Of a DNA stretch of 64,000 bases, positions 43,496 through 52,290 are shown piece by piece. Position 1 is the stretch's first letter; every line of letters begins with the position of its first letter. The stretch comes from an uncultured Clostridia bacterium. GTDB lineage: Bacteria; Bacillota; Clostridia; Christensenellales; QALW01. The position numbers and the translations under genes were made by a program. The notes under the pieces were generated by a model, which saw nothing but the letters and a program-made list of their open reading frames with translations, was not told the DNA's origin and did no database searches. Where the stretch lies: contig CAKRZX010000011.1 of assembly GCA_934434555.1 (NCBI GenBank), forward strand, positions 1 through 64,000, written 5' to 3'.

Positions 43496-44188
43496 ATGCA
43501 ATACTCAAATGAAGTTGAAGAAATGATGTGTGTTGCAAAGGGCGCTAAACACGAACCCGCTCCTATTCCCGAAGAAGGCAAATGGGTATGTTCCAAAGAA
43601 ATTAAGGACATTTCCGGTCTTACTCACGGCATAGGCTGGTGCGCACCTCAGCAGGGCACATGTAAACTTACCCTTAACGTTAAGGACGGTATTATTCAGG
43701 AGGCTCTTGTTGAAACAATCGGCTGCTCCGGTATGACACATTCTGCGGCTATGGCTGCGGAAATACTTCCGGGCAAAACCGTGCTTGAAGCGCTTAATAC
43801 TGACCTTGTTTGCGACGCAATCAACGTTGCAATGCGCGAACTTTTCCTGCAAATAGCCTACGGCAGAACACAGACTGCGTTCTCCGAGGGAGGACTTCCT
43901 ATCGGCGCAGGTATGGAGGACTTGGGCAAAGGTCTCCGTTCACAGGTAGGTACAATGTACTCAACAGCCGCAAAGGGCGTCAGATACCTTGAAATGGCCG
44001 AGGGCTACGTTCTTGAAGAAGGACTTGACGAAAACGGCGAAGTTATCGGCTACAAGTTTGTTCATTTAGGAAAAATGATGGAGGCTATCAAAAAGGGTGT
44101 TGACCCCAAGGAAGCCTACGAGAAGAACATCGGTACGTACGGTCGCTTTGCCGATGCCAAAACTTATATCGACCCGAGAAAGAAATAA
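43496..44188 (+). CDS. NifU-like iron-sulfur scaffold family protein
   Basis: The 230-residue protein starts at ATG 43496 after AGGAGG. It has the NifU/IscU-like pattern of spaced cysteines: GWCAPQQGTCKLTL near ~52 and ETIGCSGMTHSAAMAAEILPGKTV near ~78, followed by a long C-terminal extension. The same protein commonly precedes a GGGtGRT protein in Clostridia, as it does here 11 bases upstream. An Fe-S assembly or transfer role is the usual annotation but has not been proved for this pair. Confidence 0.82.
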   Translation: MQYSNEVEEMMCVAKGAKHEPAPIPEEGKWVCSKEIKDISGLTHGIGWCAPQQGTCKLTLNVKDGIIQEALVETIGCSGMTHSAAMAAEILPGKTVLEALNTDLVCDAINVAMRELFLQIAYGRTQTAFSEGGLPIGAGMEDLGKGLRSQVGTMYSTAAKGVRYLEMAEGYVLEEGLDENGEVIGYKFVHLGKMMEAIKKGVDPKEAYEKNIGTYGRFADAKTYIDPRKK

Positions 44189-44199
44189 GGAGGACATAG

Positions 44200-45204
44200 A
44201 TGATGGCAAATTTCGAAAGTTATGAGAGAAGAATAGATCAGATCAATGTTGTCCTTAAAGAATACGGTTTTAAGGATCTGGACGAAGCAAAGGAGTTTGC
44301 ACTTTCAAAGGGTGTTGACGCTGAGGCTATCGTAAGGGACACACAGCCCATCGCATTTGAAAATGCTTGCTGGGCTTATACTCTGGGCGCTGCTCTTGCA
44401 CTTAAAAAGGGCTGCAAAACCGCCGCGGAGGCTGCAAAGGAAATCGGTGTAGGCTTACAGGCATTCTGTATTCCCGGCTCCGTTGCCGACCAGCGTAAAG
44501 TAGGTCTGGGTCACGGCAATCTTGCTTCAATGCTGTTAAGCGAAGAAACAAAGTGCTTCTGCTTCCTTGCAGGTCACGAAAGTTTCGCTGCCGCAGAGGG
44601 TGCTATAAAGATCGCTCTTAACGCAAACAAAGTCCGCAAAGAACCTTTAAGGGTTATCCTTAACGGTCTTGGTAAAGACGCGGCTTATATCATCAGCCGT
44701 ATCAACGGTTTTACATATGTTGAAACCAAATACGATTATTATACCGGTAAACTGAACATCGTTTACGAGAAGGCATTTTCAACCGGCGACAGAGCAAAGG
44801 TTAAGTGCTACGGTGCCGATGATGTTTCAGAGGGCGTTGCAATTATGATTCACGAGGGCGTAGGCGTTTCCATCACCGGTAACTCCACCAATCCCACAAG
44901 ATTCCAGCACCCCGTTGCAGGCACTTACAAGAAATGGGCTGTTGAAAACGGCGTTAAGTATTTCTCCGTTGCTTCCGGCGGCGGCACGGGCAGAACACTT
45001 CACCCCGATAACGTTGCGGCAGGTCCCGCATCTTACGGTATGACCGATACTATGGGCCGTATGCATTCCGACGCGCAGTTTGCAGGTTCGTCCTCCGTTC
45101 CCGCTCACGTTGAAATGATGGGTCTTATCGGCGCGGGCAACAACCCGATGGTAGGCATGAGCGTTGCTGTTGCAGTTGCTTGTGAAGAGGCTATGAAGAA
45201 GTAA
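44200..45204 (+). CDS. GGGtGRT protein
   Basis: The 334-residue protein carries the name-giving motif ASGGGTGRTLHPDNVAAG near residue ~265, and FCIPGSVADQRKVGLGHGNLASM near ~90. The family is widespread in anaerobic Firmicutes and is linked to the NifU-like protein, but its biochemical function is unknown to me. AGGAGG lies before the ATG. Both genes use codons typical of highly expressed genes (few rare codons, many GGT and CTT), suggesting high expression. Confidence 0.85.
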   Translation: MMANFESYERRIDQINVVLKEYGFKDLDEAKEFALSKGVDAEAIVRDTQPIAFENACWAYTLGAALALKKGCKTAAEAAKEIGVGLQAFCIPGSVADQRKVGLGHGNLASMLLSEETKCFCFLAGHESFAAAEGAIKIALNANKVRKEPLRVILNGLGKDAAYIISRINGFTYVETKYDYYTGKLNIVYEKAFSTGDRAKVKCYGADDVSEGVAIMIHEGVGVSITGNSTNPTRFQHPVAGTYKKWAVENGVKYFSVASGGGTGRTLHPDNVAAGPASYGMTDTMGRMHSDAQFAGSSSVPAHVEMMGLIGAGNNPMVGMSVAVAVACEEAMKK

Positions 45205-45218
45205 TTCTTTATATAATT

Positions 45219-45254
45219 TAACCGCTCCGTTTGTTTTCGGAGCGGTTATTTTAT
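45219..45254 (+). terminator. Bidirectional terminator
   Basis: ACCGCTCCG and CGGAGCGGT pair around TTTGTTTT with a T-rich stretch after it; it lies between convergent genes. Confidence 0.8.
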
Positions 45255-45826
45255 TTCACGTAAAACGTCTGCTTGGGTCCCGTGTCGCGCATAAGAACCG
45301 TTTCGTCCTTAAAGCGGAACAAATAAAGAAATGCATCGTAAATATCGCCTGAGCACCCGCTTAAATGAAGCGAAAGAAGAATTAAGGAGTAAAGCTTATC
45401 CCAAGCGTCAGGCAGAAATATTGCGGGCAGAAGAAAAACAGGAATAAAAATAACAAACGGCGCAAGCAATGCAATAAGCGCAGTGCGGCGGTATACATAA
45501 ATGTTCGGAACGCCGCAGTATGCAACGCTCAGCGTCAATCCGAAAGTAAGTTTTTGCTTTGTCAGAATCTTATATGCCGCGCCATGCACAAGTTCGTGCA
45601 AAACAATGTATAAAAGCATTGCAGCGATAAAAACAACAGCACGGGCAAGGCTGTAATTTTCAAAGAAATTCAAGGGGCGGACAATCAGGAACGAAAGATA
45701 AATACAAATCGCAGCAACAGCGAATGCGGCAATATTCAAAAGCACTGCCGTTTTTTTGTTTTTAGCGTCAATTTCATAAATTGCATAATACCCCTCGGGC
45801 AATTCTGATTCAAAAGTTCTTTTCAT
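45251..45826 (-). CDS. DUF3267-family putative zinc metalloprotease
   Basis: The 191-residue membrane protein has four spans and the motif IVLHELVHGAAYKIL near residue ~80, the HExxH zinc signature of the DUF3267 family. It also has a conserved-looking CGVPNIYVYRRT loop. The family is thought to be membrane-embedded peptidases, but substrates are unknown. AAAGGAG precedes the ATG. Confidence 0.82.
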   Translation of the reverse strand: MKRTFESELPEGYYAIYEIDAKNKKTAVLLNIAAFAVAAICIYLSFLIVRPLNFFENYSLARAVVFIAAMLLYIVLHELVHGAAYKILTKQKLTFGLTLSVAYCGVPNIYVYRRTALIALLAPFVIFIPVFLLPAIFLPDAWDKLYSLILLSLHLSGCSGDIYDAFLYLFRFKDETVLMRDTGPKQTFYVK

Positions 45827-45837
45827 AAATTCTCCTT

Positions 45838-46575
45838 TCAGCGGGATGTTTCGTGACGTTCGTCAAAGGCGGAGTAGTTTTCACAGAAGCGCGCATAGAA
45901 TGAAGGCTCTTCATTGCCGGCGTAAAGATGTGATAGGTCGCCGAAGCTGCTGCACCTGAACGACGCAATACCCTGTTCGCGCTCTTCGGTTGCAAGTTCG
46001 GTAACGGAAGAGGGGAGTGCCACAAAACCCTGCCACAGCGCCATAGGCGAAATATTCAAAAGGTGCGAAAGCAGTACGCACTCAACGCCGAAATGGCAGA
46101 ACAGCGCTATTGTCTTTCGGTTTTCCTCCTTAACCGAAAAGTACGTGCCGGTATGAACATATCCGTGTCGGGCAAGAATTTCGTCAAGACCGCGGCAAAC
46201 GGCGTCATATTTTTCTTTAACGTCGCCGCTTTTTATAAAGGGTGTTTCAGCCCAAGCGCGGCGGTCAAAATAATCCTCGTTGCGGCTTATAAACTCAGGC
46301 GTCCTGTCCCATGCATAAGTTTCTTTTCCCGTGTCGGTATTTATCGCCACACCGTCAAATTCCCTTAACCACGGGCAGATTTCCGCATGTTTCCCCAAGG
46401 CTTCCAGGGTGGGCTTTGCAGTGTCTTTTGCTCTTCCCAAAGGGGAAGTGTAAAAAAAATCGATTTCCCGCTTTATAAGGCGCTGTTTTAACAGTTCTGC
46501 TTCTCTCCAACCCTTTTCGGTAAGCGAATCTATTGAATAATCCGGTTCCGCGTGGCGTATAATAAGTAACTTCAT
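45838..46575 (-). CDS. Histidine phosphatase family protein
   Basis: The 245-residue protein opens with the phosphoglycerate-mutase-like motif LLIIRHAEPDYS (catalytic His at residue ~8), LTEKGWREAELL and YTSPLGRAKDTA, and has the second His in ALFCHFGVECVL. The middle insert with WLREFDGVAINTDTG is characteristic of a subgroup. The substrate is unknown. The ATG at 46575 has AAGGAGA upstream. Confidence 0.85.
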   Translation of the reverse strand: MKLLIIRHAEPDYSIDSLTEKGWREAELLKQRLIKREIDFFYTSPLGRAKDTAKPTLEALGKHAEICPWLREFDGVAINTDTGKETYAWDRTPEFISRNEDYFDRRAWAETPFIKSGDVKEKYDAVCRGLDEILARHGYVHTGTYFSVKEENRKTIALFCHFGVECVLLSHLLNISPMALWQGFVALPSSVTELATEEREQGIASFRCSSFGDLSHLYAGNEEPSFYARFCENYSAFDERHETSR

Positions 46576-46647
46576 AATATCAAATCTCCTTATAAGATAT
46601 TCTATCACATTCTTTTCTTTTGCACAAGTTGTTTACAGAGCAGTAAT

Positions 46648-46781
46648 TGACAAAAGTCCGAAATCGTACTATTGTATCCGCTGTTAAATTGAAATCCAAG
46701 GAGAAAATATGAAACAGTTCAGTTCAAAAGACACGCGGCGGTTACGCTGCTTTTCCTGCTGATAAAGCGGAAAAAGTACGG
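46648..46781 (+). pseudogene. Promoter-proximal gene remnant
   Basis: TTGACA at 46648 with a weak TATTGT, an AAGGAGA site and ATG 46710 open a 17-codon frame (MKQFSSKDTRRLRCFSC). A neighbouring frame continues as VTLLFLLIKRKKYG to a stop at about 46783. This looks like the start of a lost, frameshifted gene. The rest of the 249-base gap shows nothing else except a terminator. Confidence 0.4.
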
Positions 46782-46784
46782 ATA

Positions 46785-46824
46785 ATAAAAAATGCTTTCG
46801 GCGTGAAAACCGAAAGCATTTTCT
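46785..46824 (-). terminator. Terminator of the CARDB-like gene
   Basis: AATGCTTTCGG and CCGAAAGCATT pair around CGTGAAAA; on the minus strand a T-run follows. Confidence 0.85.
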
Positions 46825-48555
46825 TTATTTCCTGTAAATCTTGACGCCGTCCTCGTCGATATCGTCATTTTGCGGGGCTTCGTCATAGTTTTCGTCGTAC
46901 TGCTCTTCATAGTCGCTGTCGTCGGAATCATAATATTCGTCCTGGTCATCGTAAGAGAAGTCAACGTCCGTTTTTCTGTGAACTGCGCCGCTGCCCGAAG
47001 GGGTTGAACCGCCGTTATTCCTGAACCTTATAAGGAAGAATATTGCCGCGCCGATTAAGGCAAGCAGGCACACGCCCAAAACAATCCATAAAACCGTACC
47101 GGAACCGCCGCCGTTGGTAGGAACGGGTGTTTCCGTCGGAGCGGGGGTATCGGTTGCAACGGGAGTTTCAAGGGGCGAACCGAAAATTACACGGTAAATG
47201 AGCGATGAAGAATAACTTTCGCCGTCAAGGGTGTAGGCAAGCATAAACTTGACTTCCGTGCCATCGGCGGGAATGTTTACCGCAACGTCCTTTTCAATAT
47301 ACGAAGCAGTATTCATTGACGCCGCGGGAATTGATTCCGCAACAAGCGTGCGCTGCGCAAGTGAGTTTTCTTCGGAAATATATACGTCATTTATATCAGC
47401 CTGTGAAGCGTTTTCAACACGGAGTTTGAAGTTTATTACACCCGCCGCGGTAAGCGTTTCGGGCGAAAAACTTACGATGTTGAACTTGACTTCATCGGGC
47501 AGACGGATTGCCTTGTCGGTTTTTGCGGTAATGTCTTTTTCCGATTCAGCACCGTCATAAGAATAGGTTACTTTAATCTTGTAAAAACCGCTCTTGTTTA
47601 TTTTCTGCGTGTAAGTGCCGCTTAAAGTATTGCCCGGTTCAAGGCTTACGGGACCGTTTACTATCTCCGCGTCCGATGAATCGGAATTGTAAACTTTAAG
47701 GTTCTTCAAAATCGTTTTGCTTTCGTTTCTTATTTTATAAGTGAAAGTAACGGTTTCGCCTGCCTTTGTTACCGAGTAAGTGTTGCATTCAAGCGAAACA
47801 AAGGGAACGGCGTCGTCAACGGTTATCGTTTTTGTTGAACCTGCGGTTTTGCCCGATTTACCGTCATAACTGAAATTAACGGTGGGCGCCAATGTAAGTT
47901 GGGCAGAGGGTGTAACCTCAACGGTTTTGGTAATCGTTTCGCCAACGCCCAAAACGGCATTTTTGTCTGCCATATAAACGTAAGTTTTATTCAAAAGTGA
48001 AGAAACTTCTTTATCAAGTACGGAAACATTCGACAAAGGCACGTTGCCGGAGTTGTGAATCTCGTACTTTATTTTTATCGTTGACCCGGGTGCGGCGGAA
48101 GTCCTGTCAGGCTCTGCCTTTACCGTAGCGTTGGGATTGGGGTCAACAAGGGTGATTTTTGCTTTTTCAATCACTGTATCCGAAGAGCCGTCAAGCCGCC
48201 AATGTGCCACAAACTCAACCGACTGACCCGCATGTACGGAACTGTTAAAACGGACAGATTTTTTGTCGGTAGCATAGGCTCCCTCTGAGGATTCAAAACT
48301 CACCGGTTCTCCCAAAATAACTGTGTCGGAAGAATCCACGGTAATTTTCTCCAACGTAAATTTTTTGCCGAACGAACTGCCGTTGCGGGGCTTTATTGAA
48401 AATATAAGATTACATCTGTTGCTGCTTGTGAGAATTGCCTCGTTTGTTTCGTAGGGCAAAACTTCAAAAATAAAAGGGGAGTCCTCGTCGGCTGAAACCG
48501 AGAAAAAGGACAGGCACATTATAGCGCAAAGCAAGATACATAAAAAACGTTTCAT
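46825..48555 (-). CDS. Surface protein with CARDB-like repeats, membrane anchor and acidic tail
   Basis: The ATG at 48555 (GGAGG upstream) opens a signal peptide (MKRFLCILLCAIMCLSFFSVSA). The 576-residue protein has three or more Ig-like CARDB/COG1361 domains (~130-470; for example KIKYEIHNSGNVPLSNVSVLDK and VTFTYKIRNESKTILKNLKVY), a Pro/Thr linker (TDTPAPTETPVPT), a membrane span (VLWIVLGVCLLALIGAAIFFLI) and a short cytoplasmic tail of ~45 residues made mostly of Asp, Glu and Tyr. It is probably a cell-surface adhesion or structural protein. Confidence 0.8.
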   Translation of the reverse strand: MKRFLCILLCAIMCLSFFSVSADEDSPFIFEVLPYETNEAILTSSNRCNLIFSIKPRNGSSFGKKFTLEKITVDSSDTVILGEPVSFESSEGAYATDKKSVRFNSSVHAGQSVEFVAHWRLDGSSDTVIEKAKITLVDPNPNATVKAEPDRTSAAPGSTIKIKYEIHNSGNVPLSNVSVLDKEVSSLLNKTYVYMADKNAVLGVGETITKTVEVTPSAQLTLAPTVNFSYDGKSGKTAGSTKTITVDDAVPFVSLECNTYSVTKAGETVTFTYKIRNESKTILKNLKVYNSDSSDAEIVNGPVSLEPGNTLSGTYTQKINKSGFYKIKVTYSYDGAESEKDITAKTDKAIRLPDEVKFNIVSFSPETLTAAGVINFKLRVENASQADINDVYISEENSLAQRTLVAESIPAASMNTASYIEKDVAVNIPADGTEVKFMLAYTLDGESYSSSLIYRVIFGSPLETPVATDTPAPTETPVPTNGGGSGTVLWIVLGVCLLALIGAAIFFLIRFRNNGGSTPSGSGAVHRKTDVDFSYDDQDEYYDSDDSDYEEQYDENYDEAPQNDDIDEDGVKIYRK

Positions 48556-48644
48556 AAAATTCCTCCGTGAAAGAATATTCACACTTATAATTTTAGTGTA
48601 TAAGAAGAAAAAAGTCAAGTCTTAACTTGAATTTTCGTTCTACA

Positions 48645-48677
48645 AAAAATCCCCTTGCTGTACAAGGGGATTTTTTC
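48645..48677 (-). terminator. Terminator
   Basis: AATCCCCTT and AAGGGGATT pair around GCTGTAC with T-runs on both sides, at the end of the 48677-49552 gene. Confidence 0.88.
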
Positions 48678-49552
48678 TAAAAATCTTCCGGCACGGCTTT
48701 TTTAGCGGAATTTTTCGGCGGAATTGTTGAATAAATGCCGAAAAGCGCAAGCACGATACCGAGTCCCGTGGAAAACAGGCAGTGGTAAAACGCCAAAGAG
48801 CGGGTAAAGAAATCAAAAATACTGTAAATCTCGGTTTGCGAAAGAAACATTACGAGAAAAGCCGCAATGCCCGAAACGATAAGCATTATCGAAGAATATG
48901 CCACGGACAAAAGAAACAGGTGCTTCTTTTTTCGCTCCGTAAGCAGATAGCAGACAAGCCAGCCCGCAACGTAGCCTACCGCCGCCGCAATTTTTACGTA
49001 GCAGACAAGCAGTATAAAATAAAGCACGGCACAAACGGCAAGCAGTACGGGAACACCCATGTTCGAAAGCATAAAACACTTGAATTTCCCCGCGTTTTCG
49101 AGGTTGGGAAGTTCGTCGGGCTCGCTTTCGGGCGGTGCGGTATCGTCAATAGGCGCGGCAATGGGCTTAAAGACGTACATTTTTTTGTGCAATAAAATAT
49201 TCAGTTCCGGATTTGAAAACTCAATGCCTACCGAGATAAGAAAAGCCGAAAGTTGACGGGCAAATTCGTGAATGTAATCTTCACCCTTGACGATTTCACG
49301 GTCAAAGTACATATACAGCCCGTCACGGGTGAATTTCTTTCCGTCAAGCTGAACGGCGCTTTCCTTTATATAGCAGGAAATCATTCCGCGCTCGTTTTTG
49401 TTAAGTGCGGGAAGATTTACCGCAAGCACAAGACGGTTCTTCTTACCGTAGAGGGTGTAGAGAAAGCCGTCAATGTTTGCATAAAGCAAACCGTTGCCGT
49501 CGTCGGTAAAGCCCGATTGTTCAATTTTCAGATTTTTATCATTATTATCCAT
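48677..49552 (-). CDS. Membrane protein of unknown function
   Basis: The 291-residue protein has a ~170-residue soluble N-terminal domain (LLYANIDGFLYTLYGKKNRLVLAV, then FARQLSAFLISVGIEFSN), a Pro/Glu linker, and four or five spans (PVLLAVCAVLYFILLVCYV; FLLSVAYSSIMLIVSGIAAFLVMFL; FSTGLGIVLALFGIY). I recognise no family. It stands alone between terminators, so it is probably its own transcript. Confidence 0.65.
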   Translation of the reverse strand: MDNNDKNLKIEQSGFTDDGNGLLYANIDGFLYTLYGKKNRLVLAVNLPALNKNERGMISCYIKESAVQLDGKKFTRDGLYMYFDREIVKGEDYIHEFARQLSAFLISVGIEFSNPELNILLHKKMYVFKPIAAPIDDTAPPESEPDELPNLENAGKFKCFMLSNMGVPVLLAVCAVLYFILLVCYVKIAAAVGYVAGWLVCYLLTERKKKHLFLLSVAYSSIMLIVSGIAAFLVMFLSQTEIYSIFDFFTRSLAFYHCLFSTGLGIVLALFGIYSTIPPKNSAKKAVPEDF

Positions 49553-49565
49553 AACAATTCCTTAA

Positions 49566-49602
49566 AAAAACTGCCCGAAACAGTATTTCCGGGCAGTAAA
49601 AA
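49566..49602 (-). terminator. Terminator of the phospholipase-like gene
   Basis: ACTGCCCG and CGGGCAGT pair around AAACAGTATTTC; on the minus strand a run of T follows. Confidence 0.88.
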
Positions 49603-49604
49603 CA

Positions 49605-50648
49605 TCAGCCGTCAATGTTCTTCATCATCTCTTCAAGTTTCGGAGCAAGCGCTTCCTCTTCCTTTTTGAAGATGATGTCGTAGAATTTAAGCAGCAGCGG
49701 AGCATTCCATGCAATGCCTGTCATAAACGAATTGCCGCCGATTTTATGTATGGCCTGTACGCTTGTGGTTTCGCCGCCGGTGTAACTGTCGTTTACGGTG
49801 GAAACAATGTCAACAGCGTTGCTTACGCCCTTTTCAAGCAACTGCTCAACACTTTCGGTGGAAGTGTATCTCGTATCCCAGGGCGTCATCCACTCGGTAT
49901 GGTTTTCATTCATAAAGTCGATGTCTTCTTCGTGACCCGCGTAAACCGTTTTTGTGAAATAACCGGAAGTAAATTCTTTTGAGAATTTCTCATAAATTGC
50001 GGTTATGGGCTTTAACAGACCCGGCTTGATTCTTGCTTTAAGGCGGGCATTCATATCCTGATAAGCCTTTATAACATCCTCGCGGGAAATATCTTTGCCG
50101 TAAACGGTTTTGATGTTTACGGGGAACATACGGCATACTTCCAGAAGTTCGTCATAAGTAACCCAGAAAAGGTCGTCAATTTTAACATCTGCGGGAGTTA
50201 TGCCTTTTTCCTTTTTAAGTATTATTTCATCAATTGCATTATTTATGCGTTTGCGGTAAATTCCGAAACGCTCCGGCATGGGTGCGTTGGGCGTAACAAA
50301 ACCCGAACGGTAAAGAATATACGGGTTAACCGCACAGTCAATTGCATAGTGGGTAAGATAGCCGTAGAAGTAGGGGACGATAATTTCTTTGTCGGCGTCC
50401 TCCTGCTTGGCAATATACCTGTATATAAGCGACATCCACTCGTCAACCGAACGCTCGTGCAGCATCATGCTCATACGGTGAATACTTGCGTCGGATTTAA
50501 GCGGCGTGCCGTAATAAGCAAAGAAATCAGGACCTTGAAGACCCAGATCGAAAACGCTTTTGCGCTTATCGATAATTTCACGGGCAGAAGCGGGAAGATT
50601 TTCATAAACCTTTTGTCCGGCAATGTAGTGAGTAAAAAAACCTGGCAT
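49605..50648 (-). CDS. Zinc-dependent phospholipase C family protein
   Basis: The 347-residue protein matches the PF00882-type family: MPGFFTHYIAGQKVYENLP at the start, GLQGPDFFAYYG, then YGYLTHYAIDCAVNPYILY with ligand-type His and Asp. No signal peptide is visible, unlike secreted clostridial alpha-toxins, so it may act inside the cell or on an internal lipid. GGAG lies eleven bases upstream. Confidence 0.82.
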   Translation of the reverse strand: MPGFFTHYIAGQKVYENLPASAREIIDKRKSVFDLGLQGPDFFAYYGTPLKSDASIHRMSMMLHERSVDEWMSLIYRYIAKQEDADKEIIVPYFYGYLTHYAIDCAVNPYILYRSGFVTPNAPMPERFGIYRKRINNAIDEIILKKEKGITPADVKIDDLFWVTYDELLEVCRMFPVNIKTVYGKDISREDVIKAYQDMNARLKARIKPGLLKPITAIYEKFSKEFTSGYFTKTVYAGHEEDIDFMNENHTEWMTPWDTRYTSTESVEQLLEKGVSNAVDIVSTVNDSYTGGETTSVQAIHKIGGNSFMTGIAWNAPLLLKFYDIIFKKEEEALAPKLEEMMKNIDG

Positions 50649-50789
50649 AAAAATACACTCCTAACAGTTGTAATTTATCGCTTTGGCGGAAATCGCGTTT
50701 GGGGCACATACCGCCTTTTGAAGTATTATAATATATTTTTCTCCATTTGACCAGTAGAAAATAGAAAAAATACTGCACAAATTTTAATG

Positions 50790-51311
50790 TTATTTTGTTG
50801 AAGCGAAAATATCCACTTCGTAACGGCGCATATTTATGTTTTCTTTTTTGAGAAAAACGGTTTCAAGAAGTTTCCCGCCGTTTGATTCGATTATTTTTGC
50901 GCTTGCGGTATTTTCGTCACGGCAGGTAATTATTATTCTTTCAAAACCCATTTCATGTGCCTTTTCAATAAGAAGAGCGCACATTTTTGTGCCGTAGCCG
51001 CATTTTCTCTTTGACGGCGGCACTCCGTAACCCAGCTGCCCCGCAACAAGCACGTTGAATTTTGTCGCTTCGTGGCGCACGTCGCCCTGTGCGTAAACAG
51101 TGCCCGATTCGTCAACCATAAAATAGCGCGTATAGGGCGAAACGCCTTTTTCAAGCCCTATTCCCGCAGAATGCTTTATGCAGGTCCGTACAAAATAGGG
51201 AAAGATATCGGGCTTTGTCATGCCCAAAAACGGAGTTCCGCTTACGGCATAATCGTCTATGAGTTCGCAAAAAGCCGAAAAAGTAAGTTCGGCGGCGGTA
51301 ATTAAATGCAT
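50790..51311 (-). CDS. GNAT-family N-acetyltransferase
   Basis: The start is ATG 51311 (AAGGTG upstream). The 173-residue protein has the acetyl-CoA site VAGQLGYGVPPSKRKCGYGTKMCALLI near ~95 and a C-terminal ASAKIIESNGGKLLE, as in RimL/GNAT enzymes. The substrate is unknown. It lies 13 bases downstream of an AraC gene on the same strand and may share its transcript. Confidence 0.82.
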   Translation of the reverse strand: MHLITAAELTFSAFCELIDDYAVSGTPFLGMTKPDIFPYFVRTCIKHSAGIGLEKGVSPYTRYFMVDESGTVYAQGDVRHEATKFNVLVAGQLGYGVPPSKRKCGYGTKMCALLIEKAHEMGFERIIITCRDENTASAKIIESNGGKLLETVFLKKENINMRRYEVDIFASTK

Positions 51312-51324
51312 TTTATCACCTTGT

Positions 51325-52170
51325 TTATCTGAATGATGAGGGAGAATATCCCGTTTGTTTCCTGAAAAATCTTGAAAACTGCGATACGTCCGGGAATCCG
51401 CATTCCCTTGCAATGTCGGTTATGGGAAGTGAGGATAACTGCAACATATCAAGCGCCTTTGACAGCCTGTACGACATAAGGTACTGGTGCAGGGATTTTC
51501 CGGTATGGTGCAGCATAACCCTGTTAAGGTAGTTTGGGTGAAAATTCAGTTCCTGACCGATAATTTCGTTTGTTATATTTCTGTTGAAATTATCCTGAAT
51601 ATATGTTATTATGATGTCAGCTGTCTTTTTCGGCAGCGGACGCAGAGATGAAACACTGCTTTGCACTATCTGCGTAAGCAGAAGCTTCAGTATTGCGGAA
51701 CATTTTTCCGAATAGAACAGCAGTTTTGTTTCGTAATCGTTTATAATCTGCTTTGTATGGTTAAGCAGCCGGGTTTGCTTTTCCATATAAAAGGGGGCGT
51801 TAAGGCACGGTGCGTCGGAAAATGTTATGTTTTCAAGGCGCATTTCGGGCTTGTATCCGCCGCGGCGCTCACTGGCGGGCACGATAGGCGTTATCAGATT
51901 ACGGTGCATGTCGGTAAAATCGAAATTTATCCCCGCAAGCAGATACGAGCTGTCCGCATGGTGCAGATGATATTCCGTTCCCGACGGTATATATAAAAGG
52001 TCGCTTTCGCTTAACAGGTAATCTTTCCCGGCTACCGAAATCGAAACTTTTCCGCGGGCGCAGAAAAAAATACGCTGGTCGTATGCAGTCTGCGGGTGCG
52101 AAGTAAATTCGGGCAGCAGTTCCGTGTAGTGCGCATACCTTACAAAAGGCAGAATTTGCCTGACTTCCAT
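51325..52170 (-). CDS. AraC-family transcriptional regulator of the adjacent sugar genes
   Basis: The 281-residue protein has an N-terminal cupin sensor domain (KVSISVAGKDYLLSESDLLYIPSGTEYHLH) and two C-terminal helix-turn-helices (NEIIGQELNFHPNYLNRVM and ITDIAREC...DVSQFSRFFRKQTGYSP). It is divergent from the isomerase-like gene at 52291, and the shared 120-base gap holds that gene's promoter, so it probably controls it in response to a sugar. Confidence 0.88.
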   Translation of the reverse strand: MEVRQILPFVRYAHYTELLPEFTSHPQTAYDQRIFFCARGKVSISVAGKDYLLSESDLLYIPSGTEYHLHHADSSYLLAGINFDFTDMHRNLITPIVPASERRGGYKPEMRLENITFSDAPCLNAPFYMEKQTRLLNHTKQIINDYETKLLFYSEKCSAILKLLLTQIVQSSVSSLRPLPKKTADIIITYIQDNFNRNITNEIIGQELNFHPNYLNRVMLHHTGKSLHQYLMSYRLSKALDMLQLSSLPITDIARECGFPDVSQFSRFFRKQTGYSPSSFR

Positions 52171-52224
52171 TGCGTTTCACCTCAAAAAGGTTTATTTTTG
52201 TCAAAAAAACGTTTCTATTTACTA

Positions 52225-52253
52225 TTTATTAAACCACAAAATTGTTGTATAAT
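52225..52253 (+). promoter_or_regulatory. Promoter of the isomerase-GH99 operon
   Basis: TATAAT at 52248-52253 has a poor -35 (TTTATT) 17 bases upstream. A weak -35 next to a divergent AraC gene fits activator-dependent transcription. Confidence 0.65.
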
Positions 52254-52290
52254 CAAGTGGAAAATTAATTTAAGGAGAAATTTTTTTATT

